From SZUA-36 sp963759155 (GTDB taxonomy: Bacteria; Pseudomonadota; Gammaproteobacteria; Xanthomonadales; SZUA-36), in assembly GCA_963759155.1 (NCBI GenBank), contig CAVWXX010000021.1, forward strand, positions 114,035 through 178,034: DNA of 64,000 nt. Direction: 5' to 3'. Of this stretch, positions 19,586-27,847 are shown piece after piece. The notes below the pieces were generated by a model. The model had not been told where the DNA came from and did not search any database. It saw nothing but the letters and a program-made list of their open reading frames with translations. Within the stretch, counting starts at the first letter, position 1. Every line of letters begins with the position of its first letter. The position numbers and the translations under genes are program-made.

Positions 19586-20215
19586 TTACCAGATCGCCTG
19601 CAGCGTCCCGTCTTTTACCCGGCTGTCAAACTGCCTCAGTGGCCGTGTGCCTTTGTCCACACACTCACCGGTGGAAACATCGAAAGCCCATTTGTGTTTT
19701 GGACAGGTCAGTTGTTTGCCGGAAAGGGCCAGGTGCGGGATGTCGGTCACCTGGTGGGGGCAACGGCTGTCATAAACATTGCAGGTTTCGCCCGAGCGAT
19801 AAACAAAGACATTTCTGCCATCGCAATCATCGACGTAGGTGATCTCATCCTCCCTGACGTCATCCCAGCTGATCAGGTCATGCCAACCAGGCTCGGAATC
19901 CAGGGCTTCCACGCGAAACTCGGGGATATCCATGTCCAAAATAATATCCATGGCCCAAACGATCTTGGCGAGTCCCAGCGTCGGGAAGGCCGTTAATATT
20001 GCATCCAGAATTTCATTCGGACTGGCGCCGTCACGGATGGCCCGTGGCAGGTATTGACGTAATCCACCCTCGGTTTGGCTGTCTATCTTGGTAATGACAG
20101 AAATCAGTGAACGGGTCTTGGGATCAAGGTGCTTGCCGCCTTCCTTCAAAAAAGCGAAGTAGGAAGTCATGGCTTCCGGGCGGGCCTTGATCAGGTAACT
20201 CAATGCTTTACTCAT
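19586..20215 (-). CDS. CMD (AhpD-like) domain fused to Rieske [2Fe-2S] domain
   Basis: 209 residues with two domains. Residues 1-100 resemble the carboxymuconolactone decarboxylase/AhpD fold (DPKTRSLISVITKIDSQ, then AIRDGASPNEILDAIL) but lack the CxxC of peroxidase-active AhpD. Residues 110-209 are a Rieske ferredoxin with the cluster ligands CPH (in YDSRCPHQVTD) and CPKHKW, spaced as C-x-H...C-x2-H. The product is probably a soluble electron-transfer or redox-partner protein. It overlaps cysG by 4 nt and belongs to the operon divergent from dsr, so a role linked to siroheme or sulfur oxidation is an inference. Confidence 0.8.
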   Translation of the reverse strand: MSKALSYLIKARPEAMTSYFAFLKEGGKHLDPKTRSLISVITKIDSQTEGGLRQYLPRAIRDGASPNEILDAILTAFPTLGLAKIVWAMDIILDMDIPEFRVEALDSEPGWHDLISWDDVREDEITYVDDCDGRNVFVYRSGETCNVYDSRCPHQVTDIPHLALSGKQLTCPKHKWAFDVSTGECVDKGTRPLRQFDSRVKDGTLQAIW

Positions 20216-21624
20216 GATGATTCATCCTTCGGTCTGTTGGCGAACCAGGACAGTTTTCCTCTCAGCTTGACGACGCTGCCGACGATAATCAATGCAGGGC
20301 TCTTGATACCCGCCTGCGAGGTCTTTTCCAGCAGCGATTCCAGTGTCCCGGTAATGACCCGCTGACCGGCGCGGGTTCCATTTTCGATAACGGCAGCCGG
20401 TGTGGCCGGGTCTGCCCCATGACTTAGAAAACCATCGGTAATCGCACCGAGTGACGATAATCCCATATACAGTACGACAGTCTGACGCGGCTGGATCAGG
20501 GTTTTCCAGTTCAGATGCAGTTCGCCGTCTTTCTCGTGGCCGGTCACGAAAATACACGACTGGGCGTGATCACGATGGGTCAGTGGTATACCCGCATAGG
20601 CGGCACAGCCATTGGCAGAGGTCACACCCGGCACAACCTGGAAGGCGATACCGTTTTCTGACAGTGCCTCGATCTCCTCTCCGCCACGTCCGAACACGAA
20701 CGGGTCGCCTCCCTTGAGGCGCAGCACACGTTTACCCTGCTGTGCCAGTTCGATCAGCATTCTGCCAATCTCTTCCTGCGACACCGTATGATTATTCTTG
20801 AGCTTGCCGACGTAAATCCGCTTGGCGTCTCTGCGTACCAGGTTAAGTATCCCTTCTCCGATCAGGCGGTCATAGAGAACCACGTCGGCTTGTTGCATCA
20901 AACGCAGCGCACGAAAGGTCAGCAGGTCCGGGTCGCCGGGGCCCGTGCCGACCAGGTAGACCTCACCGGCCGGCGGCTTGTCACCGGACGCCGCTGCTTC
21001 TTCGAGATGGGTATCCATCAGGGTCCCGGCCTGTTCAAGCTGGTTGGAAAAAATGTGCTCGGCAACAGGCCCCGATACCATCGATTCCCAGAACCTGCGC
21101 CGGCGGACCATGTTGGGAATCAGCACCTTTATCCGGTCCCGGTAACTTCCTGCAAATTCAGCGAGTCGTCCGTAGGCAGCCGGAATCGTGGTTTCGAAAC
21201 GGGCTTTGAGCATCCTCACCAATAACGGTGAAGTCCCACCGCTCGAAATGGCGATCAACAACGGTGTACGGTCAACAACGGCAGGCATGATGAAATCACA
21301 ATCTTCAGTCTTGTCACTGACGTTGACCGGAATTCCAGCCGCACCGGCAAGCTCGCGCAGATTCTGATTCACCGCGTCATCCCCGGAGCAACCAAACACG
21401 ATCATGCAGCCGCTCAGGTCTTCAGCGGTCAGCTCCGTTTTCTGATGCCTGAACGAATAGTTGTTGGCGAGTTGCGACAACTCCTGACCAAGCTGGGGAG
21501 AGACAATGGTCAGGTCGGAACCTGCACGTAATACCAGGTCGGCTTTGCGTGCAGCTGATACGCCGTTACCAACAATCAGTGTTCGTTTTCCATTAACGTT
21601 CAGGAAAATAGGGAGGTGATCCAT
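20212..21624 (-). CDS. cysG: Siroheme synthase CysG
   Basis: 470 residues, the full length of trifunctional CysG. The N-terminal NAD-binding precorrin-2 dehydrogenase/ferrochelatase domain has VNGKRTLIVGNGVSAARKA at about residues 10-28. The C-terminal uroporphyrinogen-III methyltransferase begins near residue 220 with VYLVGTGPGDPDLLTFRAL and includes RLKGGDPFVFGRGGEE. It converts uroporphyrinogen III to siroheme, the cofactor of DsrAB. Its location divergent from dsrA makes supply of siroheme for sulfite reductase the obvious job. Sits between a small gene (20 nt upstream) and the CMD-Rieske gene. Confidence 0.95.
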   Translation of the reverse strand: MDHLPIFLNVNGKRTLIVGNGVSAARKADLVLRAGSDLTIVSPQLGQELSQLANNYSFRHQKTELTAEDLSGCMIVFGCSGDDAVNQNLRELAGAAGIPVNVSDKTEDCDFIMPAVVDRTPLLIAISSGGTSPLLVRMLKARFETTIPAAYGRLAEFAGSYRDRIKVLIPNMVRRRRFWESMVSGPVAEHIFSNQLEQAGTLMDTHLEEAAASGDKPPAGEVYLVGTGPGDPDLLTFRALRLMQQADVVLYDRLIGEGILNLVRRDAKRIYVGKLKNNHTVSQEEIGRMLIELAQQGKRVLRLKGGDPFVFGRGGEEIEALSENGIAFQVVPGVTSANGCAAYAGIPLTHRDHAQSCIFVTGHEKDGELHLNWKTLIQPRQTVVLYMGLSSLGAITDGFLSHGADPATPAAVIENGTRAGQRVITGTLESLLEKTSQAGIKSPALIIVGSVVKLRGKLSWFANRPKDESS

Positions 21625-21644
21625 TTACTGTCCTCTATGCTTTT

Positions 21645-21857
21645 CTATTTCTGTGACTGAACGGCCCAGCCGGTCATCGCCGCACCCCAGCTGGAGGCGG
21701 TATTCTCATCAATATCCATCACGGTGAACCGGTTGCCCTCGCGAATATGAATGCGCAACACCCGCATACCATTTTCATAGTCAACATTCTCCAGTTTCAC
21801 TTCCTTCCCATAGGGCGCACTGAATTCCTTCAACGGGGTAACGGTTGATTCAATCAT
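21645..21857 (-). CDS. Small conserved protein, unknown function (70 aa)
   Basis: 70 residues without a signal peptide or membrane segment. The visible pattern is FSAPYGKEVKLENVDYENG, then MRVLRIHIREGNRFTVMDID and a tryptophan-rich end (SSWGAAMTGWAVQSQ), suggesting a small mostly-beta protein. The start overlaps the stop of the upstream small gene by 8 nt, and cysG begins 20 nt downstream. The tight packing argues for a real gene in the siroheme operon. I do not recognise a function. Confidence 0.65.
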   Translation of the reverse strand: MIESTVTPLKEFSAPYGKEVKLENVDYENGMRVLRIHIREGNRFTVMDIDENTASSWGAAMTGWAVQSQK

Positions 21858-22047
21858 TTCCGAACGCTGCCTCCAGTTTCCACTCCCAGTTACGCGGTGT
21901 ATCGCGGTAGTCGGGTTTGACGTCGAAATTAAGAAAAATCATATGCTCGGATTTCATCGCACGAACCTTCTCAAGCAACTCCGGGAACGAGTTGACTTCA
22001 GGGTGCTGGATGATGATATCACTGAGTTTGACTTCAATGGCTTTCAT
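21850..22047 (-). CDS. Small conserved protein, unknown function (65 aa)
   Basis: The preferred start is ATG 22047 (MKAIEVKLSDII), with a GAGGA ribosome-binding site about 8 nt upstream; an in-frame TTG at 22062 is less likely. The protein is 65 residues, charged and soluble, with a C-terminal NWEWKLEAAFGND. It contains no cysteine, so it is not a TusA- or DsrC-like sulfur carrier. It overlaps the next small gene by 8 nt and lies 40 nt downstream of the TauD-like gene. Function unknown; the position suggests a role with siroheme or sulfur metabolism. Confidence 0.6.
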   Translation of the reverse strand: MKAIEVKLSDIIIQHPEVNSFPELLEKVRAMKSEHMIFLNFDVKPDYRDTPRNWEWKLEAAFGND

Positions 22048-22086
22048 GGAATTTTTCCTCAATCGGATAATATTATTGTACGACTT

Positions 22087-22970
22087 TTAGGGTTCTATGC
22101 GGTCGAAAAAGCGAGCGCGATACAAGAAGCGGTTTGTATCGGCGCCATCACTGAATTCGGTGCGGTTATGCAGGACATTATTGGACAGCAAGCCCTCACC
22201 CGGCTGCAGACGGTGACGGATAACCGGCCCCTCTTTTTCATCAAGAACCTCCGACAAAAACGCCCTGGCATCCGTGGTCACCGGATCATCACGCCACTGG
22301 ATATTTTTCTTACGCGCGCTGTAACGCATGTGTATCTTTTGGTTGGCGTCATATGAAAACACCGGGCCGCTGACGGCTGCTCGAATCTCTCCGTCTGCCG
22401 TCACGTTGGCCGGGATCGTCATACACCCGGGGTGCTCAAAAGCCGTGATGAAGCGCGGGTCCTCATCACGCAAACGTATGTAAGCAATGTCCGGGTCCAG
22501 CAGCGCGTTCTCACCACCGGTCTCCGCCTGCTGTGCGCAGTGCAGGACAACGGCATTGATCTGTCTTTCTTTCCGTTGTAATAGCCATCGGTATGCCAAC
22601 TCAGGCTACGACTGGAGTACGGGACATACCCTGTTCTGATCCCCTCCGATGCAACCGATAGCTCTGACACGCCATCGGCATTGGCACACAGGTGGTGGTC
22701 GATCCTGGTCAATCCGAATTGTGATGCAAACACGACGATAGCAGCGCGGTCGACAAATGGGTCCCGGCACTGGTAAATGACCATATTGGCTTGCTTGCAA
22801 GTGGAATGAATGGCCACTTTCTGCGCTGCTGTCATAGCGAGCAGACCATCAATTTTTACGCGTATATGATCAGCACTTTTCGGGCAGGTTTGCAGCCTGG
22901 TCTTTCTCCATTCCCGGTAGCGGATTTCGTCCCTTAAAAAGTCACCACGGGAGCCTGGAAAATTCGCCAT
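22087..22970 (-). CDS. TauD/TfdA-like Fe(II)/2-oxoglutarate dioxygenase, one frameshift
   Basis: About 294 residues once one frameshift near 22570-22580 is corrected. The start ATG 22970 (MANFPGSRGDFL) has an AGGA motif upstream. The N-terminal part ends with the iron-binding HxD (SLSWHTDGYYN). The other frame continues with INAVVLHCAQQAETGGENAL and ends with the LHNRTEF...RFLYRARFFDR block, which holds the second histidine and the 2-oxoglutarate-binding arginine. The HxD...H triad is therefore intact across the break. This superfamily hydroxylates or desulfonates small molecules; the substrate is unknown. It is the first gene of the operon divergent from dsrA. The break may be a sequence error. 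Confidence 0.72.
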
Positions 22971-23103
22971 TATTAATCCTGCTGGAATTAAATTTAGATT
23001 TCTTATATCATGAATTTCTAATATAGCCAAACGTTCGAAGTTCGCCGATCGAATTTCGTGGAATTTAATACGCTGTTTAACAGCCTTTTTTCACTTTCTT
23101 GGC

Positions 23104-23109
23104 TATAAT
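23104..23109 (+). promoter_or_regulatory. Candidate -10 box of the dsr operon
   Basis: A perfect TATAAT lies 84 nt before dsrA. No good -35 hexamer is visible at the right distance (the region is T-rich, CAGCCTTTTTTC), so the promoter may depend on an activator. Assigned from sequence alone. Confidence 0.4.
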
Positions 23110-23120
23110 CTGAGTATGCG

Positions 23121-23159
23121 TCTGTTAGTTGATCCGGCGTTGATAAATCTAACAGATTT
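23121..23159 (+). promoter_or_regulatory. Inverted repeats in the dsrA leader
   Basis: TCTGTTAG (23121-23128) pairs perfectly with CTAACAGA (23149-23156). A second, overlapping palindrome AAATCT-AAC-AGATTT spans 23145-23159. The two hairpins share bases and are mutually exclusive, so either alternative RNA folds or an operator is possible. They lie between the candidate -10 box and the dsrA ribosome-binding site (GGAG at 23184). Confidence 0.45.
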
Positions 23160-23192
23160 TGCATTCTATCTCGTGGATTTATTGGAGCCGTC

Positions 23193-24451
23193 ATGACGAA
23201 AAAAACTCACCCGACCCCGTTACTGGATGAACTTAAAAGCGGTCCCTGGCCAAGCTTTGTTGATGGTCTTCAACGACTGGCAGATGATGCAGACAGCCCT
23301 GGCTCACCCATGATGAAAGACCTCATGGGTCAGCTTGAACACTCCTACGAAACCCGCAAGGGCTACTGGAAAGGCGGCACGGTCAGTGTCTTTGGCTACG
23401 GTGGCGGCGTCATCCCGCGCTTTTCGGAAGTTGCCAAGGAATATCCGGAGTCTTCGGAGTTCCACACCCTGCGGGTTCAACCACCTGCCGGCATGCACTA
23501 TTCAACCAAGCTGTTGCGCGATATGTGTGACATCTGGGAAGAACACGGTTCCGGCCTGATTGCCCTGCATGGCCAGTCAGGCGACATCATGTTCCAGGGT
23601 TGCAGAACTGAAAAAGTACAACCTGCTTTTGATGAGTTAAACAAGATCGGCCTGGACATGGGTGGTGCAGGACCGGCTTTGCGGACCTCGATGAGTTGCG
23701 TTGGCCACGCCCGTTGTGAGCAGTCATGTTATGACGAGGTGCGCGCGCACCGTGAGATCATCAACAGCCTGCTGGATGAAATGCACCGGCCGGCCTTGCC
23801 CTACAAATTCAAATTCAAGTTCTCCGGTTGTCCCAATGACTGCGTCAATGCCATCCACCGGGCCGACATGGCCGTCATCGGCACCTGGCGTGACGATATG
23901 CAGGTCGACCAGGAAAAGGTCAAAGAACACGTCGCCAAGGTGGGGCGCAAACAGATGATCGACACGGTTATTTCCATGTGCCCGACACGCGCTCTGAGCC
24001 TGAATGACGACGACACGCTGGATGTCGACAACAGGAGCTGCGTACGTTGCATGCATTGCATCAACGTCATGCCCAAAGCGCTCTCACCCGGCAAGGACCG
24101 TGGCGTCACCATCCTGATGGGCGGCAAGCGCTCACTTAAAATCGGTGACCAGATGGGTACGGTCATCCACCCATTCCTGAAACTCGATAGCGATGAAGAT
24201 TACGAAGCACTGGTCAGGAGTTTGCGGAGGAGTGTATTGATTTCTTCGCAGAAAACGCACTTGAACACGAACGTATCGGCGAAACCATCGATCGAATTGG
24301 CCTTGCCAACTTCCTCGAAGCCATGAACGTTCCCGTTGATCCGAACATGGTCAACCATCCACGCACGAGCTCCTATGTGCGTACCGATGACTGGGATATA
24401 GAAGCCGCCAAGTGGTTTGAACACAAGAAAGCAAAAGCAGCGGCCAAATAA
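23193..24451 (+). CDS. dsrA: Reverse dissimilatory sulfite reductase alpha subunit DsrA, one frameshift
   Basis: The frame starting at ATG 23193 encodes DsrA. It carries the siroheme/[4Fe-4S] motif (CVGHARCEQSC, then SGCPNDC near residue 213) and a ferredoxin insert (SCVRCMHCINVMPKAL near residues 280-295). Near 24214 the frame shifts: the next frame continues with EFAEECIDFFAEN to a natural end (WFEHKKAKAAAK) at 24451. Restoring one base, for example reading GTC-CAG-GAG, joins the two parts into about 419 residues, the normal DsrA length. With DsrB it forms the siroheme enzyme that oxidises persulfide sulfur (delivered by DsrC) to sulfite in the cytoplasm. The break is probably a consensus error because every other dsr gene is intact. 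Confidence 0.92.
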
Positions 24452-24495
24452 AGAACGCAATATCAGCAACGCATAGCGAGTATGAGGAATAGAAA

Positions 24496-25575
24496 ATGAA
24501 TGATGCAGTAACCCCCCGCAGACCGGATGAGCACGGAGTACCGGATCCATTTCCATACATGCACCCGACACTGAAGGCCAACTACGGCAACTGGGACTGG
24601 CATGAGCGGCCACGCCCGGGTGTGTTGCATCACGTCGCCAAGAGTGGCGACGAGATCTGGACCGTTCGCGCAGGTACACAACGCCAGATGGATGTGGGCA
24701 CGATTCGTAAGCTGTGTGAGCTTGCCGATGAATTTGCCGATGGCCACTTGCGTTTTACCACACGAAGCAACGCAGAGTTCATGGTCACATCCGCTGACAA
24801 AACTGCACCATTAATCGAGAAGCTGAACGCGGCGGGTTTCCCCGTGGGTGGCACCGGCAACTCATTGTCGATGATCTCCCACACACAGGGTTGGCTGCAC
24901 TGCGATATCCCCGGCACCGATGCCTCCGGCGTGGTCAAGTCACTGATGGACGAGTTGATGCATGAGTTTACGCATGAGGAAATGCCAAACCGAGTTCGCA
25001 TGACCACATCATGCTGCCAGATCAACTGCGGCGGCCAGGGCGATATTGCGATCAATGTTCAATACGTAAAACCGCCAAAGATCAATCACGACCTGGTGGC
25101 CAATGTCTGTGAACGCCCGGCGGTTGTCGCGCGTTGCCCGGTGGCGGCTATCCGCCCGGCGATGGTCAACGGCAAGCCCTCGCTTGAAGTCGATGAGAAG
25201 AAATGTATTTGTTGTGGTGCCTGTTACCCACCCTGCCCGCCGATGCAGATCAATGGTCCGGATTCAACCAAGCTGGCCATCTGGGTTGGTGGTAAACATT
25301 CCAATGCACGCTCCAAACCGACCTTCCACAAGCTGGTCGCAGCCAACCTGCCGAATAACCCGCCACGCTGGCCCGAAGTGGCCGACATCGTCAAGCGGAT
25401 ATTGTACGCATACAAGGAAGATGGCCGTGCCTGGGAACGCCTGGGTGAGTGGATCGAACGGATTGGCTGGCCACGCTTTTTTGAAATGACCGATCTGGCC
25501 TTTACCAAGCACCAGATTGATGACTGGCGCGGTGCACGTAGCAGCCTCAATGCTTCTACACACCTGCATTTCTGA
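24496..25575 (+). CDS. dsrB: Reverse dissimilatory sulfite reductase beta subunit DsrB
   Basis: 359 residues, standard for DsrB. Visible features are the N-terminal block HPTLKANYGNWDWHERPRPG, the cofactor segment MTTSCCQINCGGQGDIA near residues 171-187, and a ferredoxin domain with CICCGACYPPCPPMQ near residues 236-250. DsrB carries the catalytic siroheme and pairs with DsrA as an alpha2beta2 enzyme. It follows dsrA by 44 nt with a good ribosome-binding site (GAGGAA). Confidence 0.96.
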   Translation: MNDAVTPRRPDEHGVPDPFPYMHPTLKANYGNWDWHERPRPGVLHHVAKSGDEIWTVRAGTQRQMDVGTIRKLCELADEFADGHLRFTTRSNAEFMVTSADKTAPLIEKLNAAGFPVGGTGNSLSMISHTQGWLHCDIPGTDASGVVKSLMDELMHEFTHEEMPNRVRMTTSCCQINCGGQGDIAINVQYVKPPKINHDLVANVCERPAVVARCPVAAIRPAMVNGKPSLEVDEKKCICCGACYPPCPPMQINGPDSTKLAIWVGGKHSNARSKPTFHKLVAANLPNNPPRWPEVADIVKRILYAYKEDGRAWERLGEWIERIGWPRFFEMTDLAFTKHQIDDWRGARSSLNASTHLHF

Positions 25576-25602
25576 TAAAACGCTTAATGTGAATCCAGGA
25601 TT

Positions 25603-25962
25603 ATGAAATTTGGAATCTTAGTCAACGAGGGGCCGTTCACACACCAGGCCTCCGACAGCGCCTACCGCTTCGCAGCGGCGGCGATCGAAAAAGGACATGA
25701 AGTGTCCCGTGTGTTCTTTTACAACGACGGTGTTTTCAATGCCAACAAGCTGTCAGAACCACAGACCGATGACCGCAACCTGGTCGCCCTTTGGGCCGAA
25801 CTGGGCAAAACGAATAATATCGACCTGGTGGTCTGTATCGCCGCTGCCTTACGCCGCGGTATCAAGGAAGAAGTCCTGCAGGACGGATTCCGCATTTCGG
25901 GTCTCGGCCAGTTGGTAGAGGCAGGTATTGAAAACGACCGCCTGGTCGTATTTGGCGATTGA
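25603..25962 (+). CDS. dsrE: Sulfurtransferase subunit DsrE
   Basis: 119 residues. The catalytic cysteine is visible as C78 in DLVVCIAAALRRG, the same position as the essential Cys of Allochromatium vinosum DsrE. DsrE is the sulfur-binding subunit of the cytoplasmic DsrE2F2H2 hexamer, which passes persulfide sulfur to DsrC. It is first of the contiguous E-F-H set. Presence of dsrEFH is diagnostic of the oxidative Dsr pathway as opposed to sulfate reduction. Confidence 0.95.
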   Translation: MKFGILVNEGPFTHQASDSAYRFAAAAIEKGHEVSRVFFYNDGVFNANKLSEPQTDDRNLVALWAELGKTNNIDLVVCIAAALRRGIKEEVLQDGFRISGLGQLVEAGIENDRLVVFGD

Positions 25963-25974
25963 AGGAGCACACAA

Positions 25975-26367
25975 ATGGAACCATGGGAAGAAGAGGAAGG
26001 CCCGGAAGTCGTTAAACGCTTCATGTATGTCAATCGCAGGGCGCCATACGGAACAATCTATGCGCTGGAGTGCCTGGAAGTCGTTCTGATTGCAGCTGCA
26101 TTCGACCAGGATGTCAGCGTGGTTTTTGTCGACGATGGTATTTACCAGTTGAAGAAAGACCAGGACACAACCGGCATTGGCATGAAGAATTTTTCAAAAA
26201 CTTACAGGGCGCTTGATGATTACGACGTGGAAAAAATCTATGTCGAAAAGGAATCGCTCGAAAAACGCGGCCTGGCCGAAGATGACCTTATCATCCCGGT
26301 CGAAGTGGTCGCAGCGGATAAGCTGCGCGAGATCATGGCGCAACAGGACGTGGTGATAAGCTCATGA
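25975..26367 (+). CDS. dsrF: DsrF subunit of the DsrEFH complex
   Basis: 130 residues of the DsrE/F-like fold (FMYVNRRAPYGTIYALECLE, then VSVVFVDDGIYQLKK). It starts 12 nt after dsrE with a GGAG ribosome-binding site. Structural partner in the DsrEFH hexamer. An acidic N-terminal extension (MEPWEEEEGPE) precedes the core. Confidence 0.93.
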   Translation: MEPWEEEEGPEVVKRFMYVNRRAPYGTIYALECLEVVLIAAAFDQDVSVVFVDDGIYQLKKDQDTTGIGMKNFSKTYRALDDYDVEKIYVEKESLEKRGLAEDDLIIPVEVVAADKLREIMAQQDVVISS

Positions 26368-26675
26368 GTAAGATGCTGCATTTGATTAATAAATCTCCAT
26401 TCGACAGAAACGCCCTTGATAGCTGTATGCGACTGGCAGAAGCCGGCAGCTCAGTACTGCTGATAGAAGACGGTGTGTACGCGGCATTAAGCAAGGCGGC
26501 ATCCGCCGAGGCTGTCGGCAAACGTATGGATGACCTGACTTTTTATGTTCTCGGACCCGATGTTTCAGCACGGGGCCTGGATGACACCCCTTTAATCGAT
26601 GGCGTTAAAGTTGTTGATTATGGTGGTTTTGTGGATTTGGTGGTTGAGCACGACGTTGCGCAATCCTGGTTGTAG
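26364..26675 (+). CDS. dsrH: DsrH subunit of the DsrEFH complex
   Basis: 103 residues, DsrH/TusB family (MLHLINKSPFDRNALDSCMRL), with the conserved cysteine at C21. The start overlaps the dsrF stop by 4 nt (ATGA), indicating coupled, stoichiometric synthesis. Confidence 0.93.
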   Translation: MSKMLHLINKSPFDRNALDSCMRLAEAGSSVLLIEDGVYAALSKAASAEAVGKRMDDLTFYVLGPDVSARGLDDTPLIDGVKVVDYGGFVDLVVEHDVAQSWL

Positions 26676-26705
26676 ATTTTTTTTTAAAAAAGGAAAAAGT
26701 AGATC

Positions 26706-27038
26706 ATGGCATATGAACTCAACGGCGTAACATATGAAGCCGACGAAGAAGGTTACCTGGTAGATATCAGCGCGTGGAACAAGGACCTGGCACTACTGAT
26801 TGCCCAGGACGAAAACATAGAAATGAACGATGACGCCTGGGAAGTGGTTAATTTCTTACGTAACTACTACGAAGAATATCAAATTGCCCCGGCAGTTCGC
26901 GTTCTGACCAAAGCCGTCAAGAAAAGCCTCGGACCTGACAAGGGCAACAGCAAATATCTCTATGAATTATTTCCCTATGGCCCGGCCAAACAGGCTTGCA
27001 AAATAGCCGGTTTGCCAAAACCAACGGGTTGTATCTAA
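26706..27038 (+). CDS. dsrC: Sulfur carrier DsrC
   Basis: 110 residues. The flexible C-terminal arm YGPAKQACKIAGLPKPTGCI carries both redox cysteines, C98 and C109, eleven residues apart. It is thus a true DsrC and not a single-Cys TusE-type homologue. In the pathway it accepts sulfur from DsrEFH and presents the persulfide to DsrAB; the resulting trisulfide is processed by the DsrMKJOP membrane complex. The 30-nt gap before it contains nine T, six A and a GGAAAA-type ribosome-binding site. Confidence 0.96.
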   Translation: MAYELNGVTYEADEEGYLVDISAWNKDLALLIAQDENIEMNDDAWEVVNFLRNYYEEYQIAPAVRVLTKAVKKSLGPDKGNSKYLYELFPYGPAKQACKIAGLPKPTGCI

Positions 27039-27048
27039 CGTAATGTAA

Positions 27049-27074
27049 CGGGTTGGCACCCCGGTGCTGACCCG
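27049..27074 (+). promoter_or_regulatory. Intercistronic hairpin between dsrC and dsrM
   Basis: A 26-nt palindrome: CGGGTTGGCACC pairs with GGTGCTGACCCG (11-12 bp including two G-T pairs). It begins 11 nt after the dsrC stop and has no U run. It therefore looks more like an mRNA-stabilising or attenuating element that could raise dsrC over dsrM than a full terminator. Confidence 0.55.
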
Positions 27075-27100
27075 CTTACCCAGAGGACCAGGGAGCAGCC

Positions 27101-27847
27101 GTGCTGAGCACGATCTTTGCGATATTATTCTACCTTGCCACAGCAGTTCTTGTTGTCGGCCTGGTATATCGAATCCGGCTCTACTCGCGCACGCCAGCGC
27201 CCCTGAAAATCCCGACAACACCCGCCCCGGTTACACGCCAGGGTGTGGTTTTTCGTATGTTCAGAGAAGTGGCTTTCTTTGAAAGCCTGTTCAAATCGAA
27301 CAAATGGACCTGGCTATTTGGCTGGGTATTCCATGCCGCCATGCTACTGGTCGTTTTACGCCACCTCAGGTATTTCACCGAGCCCGTCTGGGCCTGGGTG
27401 AACCTGATCCAACCGTTTGGCAAGTACGCGGGTTTTGCGATGCTGGCCGGGCTGTTCGCTCTTTGGGGACGGCGCTTCCTGGTTGAACGTATCCGCTACA
27501 TCACGGGGCCATCCGATCACCTGATGCTGATATTACTGATCGGTATTGCCGCCAGTGGCTTGATGATGAAATATGTCGTGCATACCGATATCGTTGCCTT
27601 AAAAGCCTTCACACTGGGTTTGATTCACTTCAACTGGCAACCCTTGCCATCCGACCCGGTGCTTATCGTTCACCTGAGCCTGGTGCTCATATTGATGTTC
27701 ATATTCCCGGTTTCAAAATTGTTGCACGCACCCGGCGTATTCTTTAGCCCGAGTCGTAACCAGGTCGATAATGCGCGTGAGCAACGGCATCCCGCACCCT
27801 GGGTTACAGAGCTGGAAAGTAGCGGCACCAAGGCCGGGGGCAAATGA
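27101..27847 (+). CDS. dsrM: DsrM, cytochrome b subunit of DsrMKJOP
   Basis: 248 residues from GTG 27101 (GGGAG six bases upstream). NarI-like membrane protein with about five to six transmembrane segments (the first at residues 2-22, LSTIFAILFYLATAVLVVGL) and histidines able to bind heme b (FHAAMLLVVLRHLRYF). It anchors DsrK in the inner membrane and exchanges electrons with the quinone pool. It overlaps dsrK by 4 nt. Confidence 0.94.
   Translation: MLSTIFAILFYLATAVLVVGLVYRIRLYSRTPAPLKIPTTPAPVTRQGVVFRMFREVAFFESLFKSNKWTWLFGWVFHAAMLLVVLRHLRYFTEPVWAWVNLIQPFGKYAGFAMLAGLFALWGRRFLVERIRYITGPSDHLMLILLIGIAASGLMMKYVVHTDIVALKAFTLGLIHFNWQPLPSDPVLIVHLSLVLILMFIFPVSKLLHAPGVFFSPSRNQVDNAREQRHPAPWVTELESSGTKAGGK

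Noticed and set aside
24214..24220. Programmed frameshift in dsrA
   Set aside because: No slippery heptamer or downstream stimulating structure is apparent, and DsrA is not known to use one; a sequence indel is simpler.
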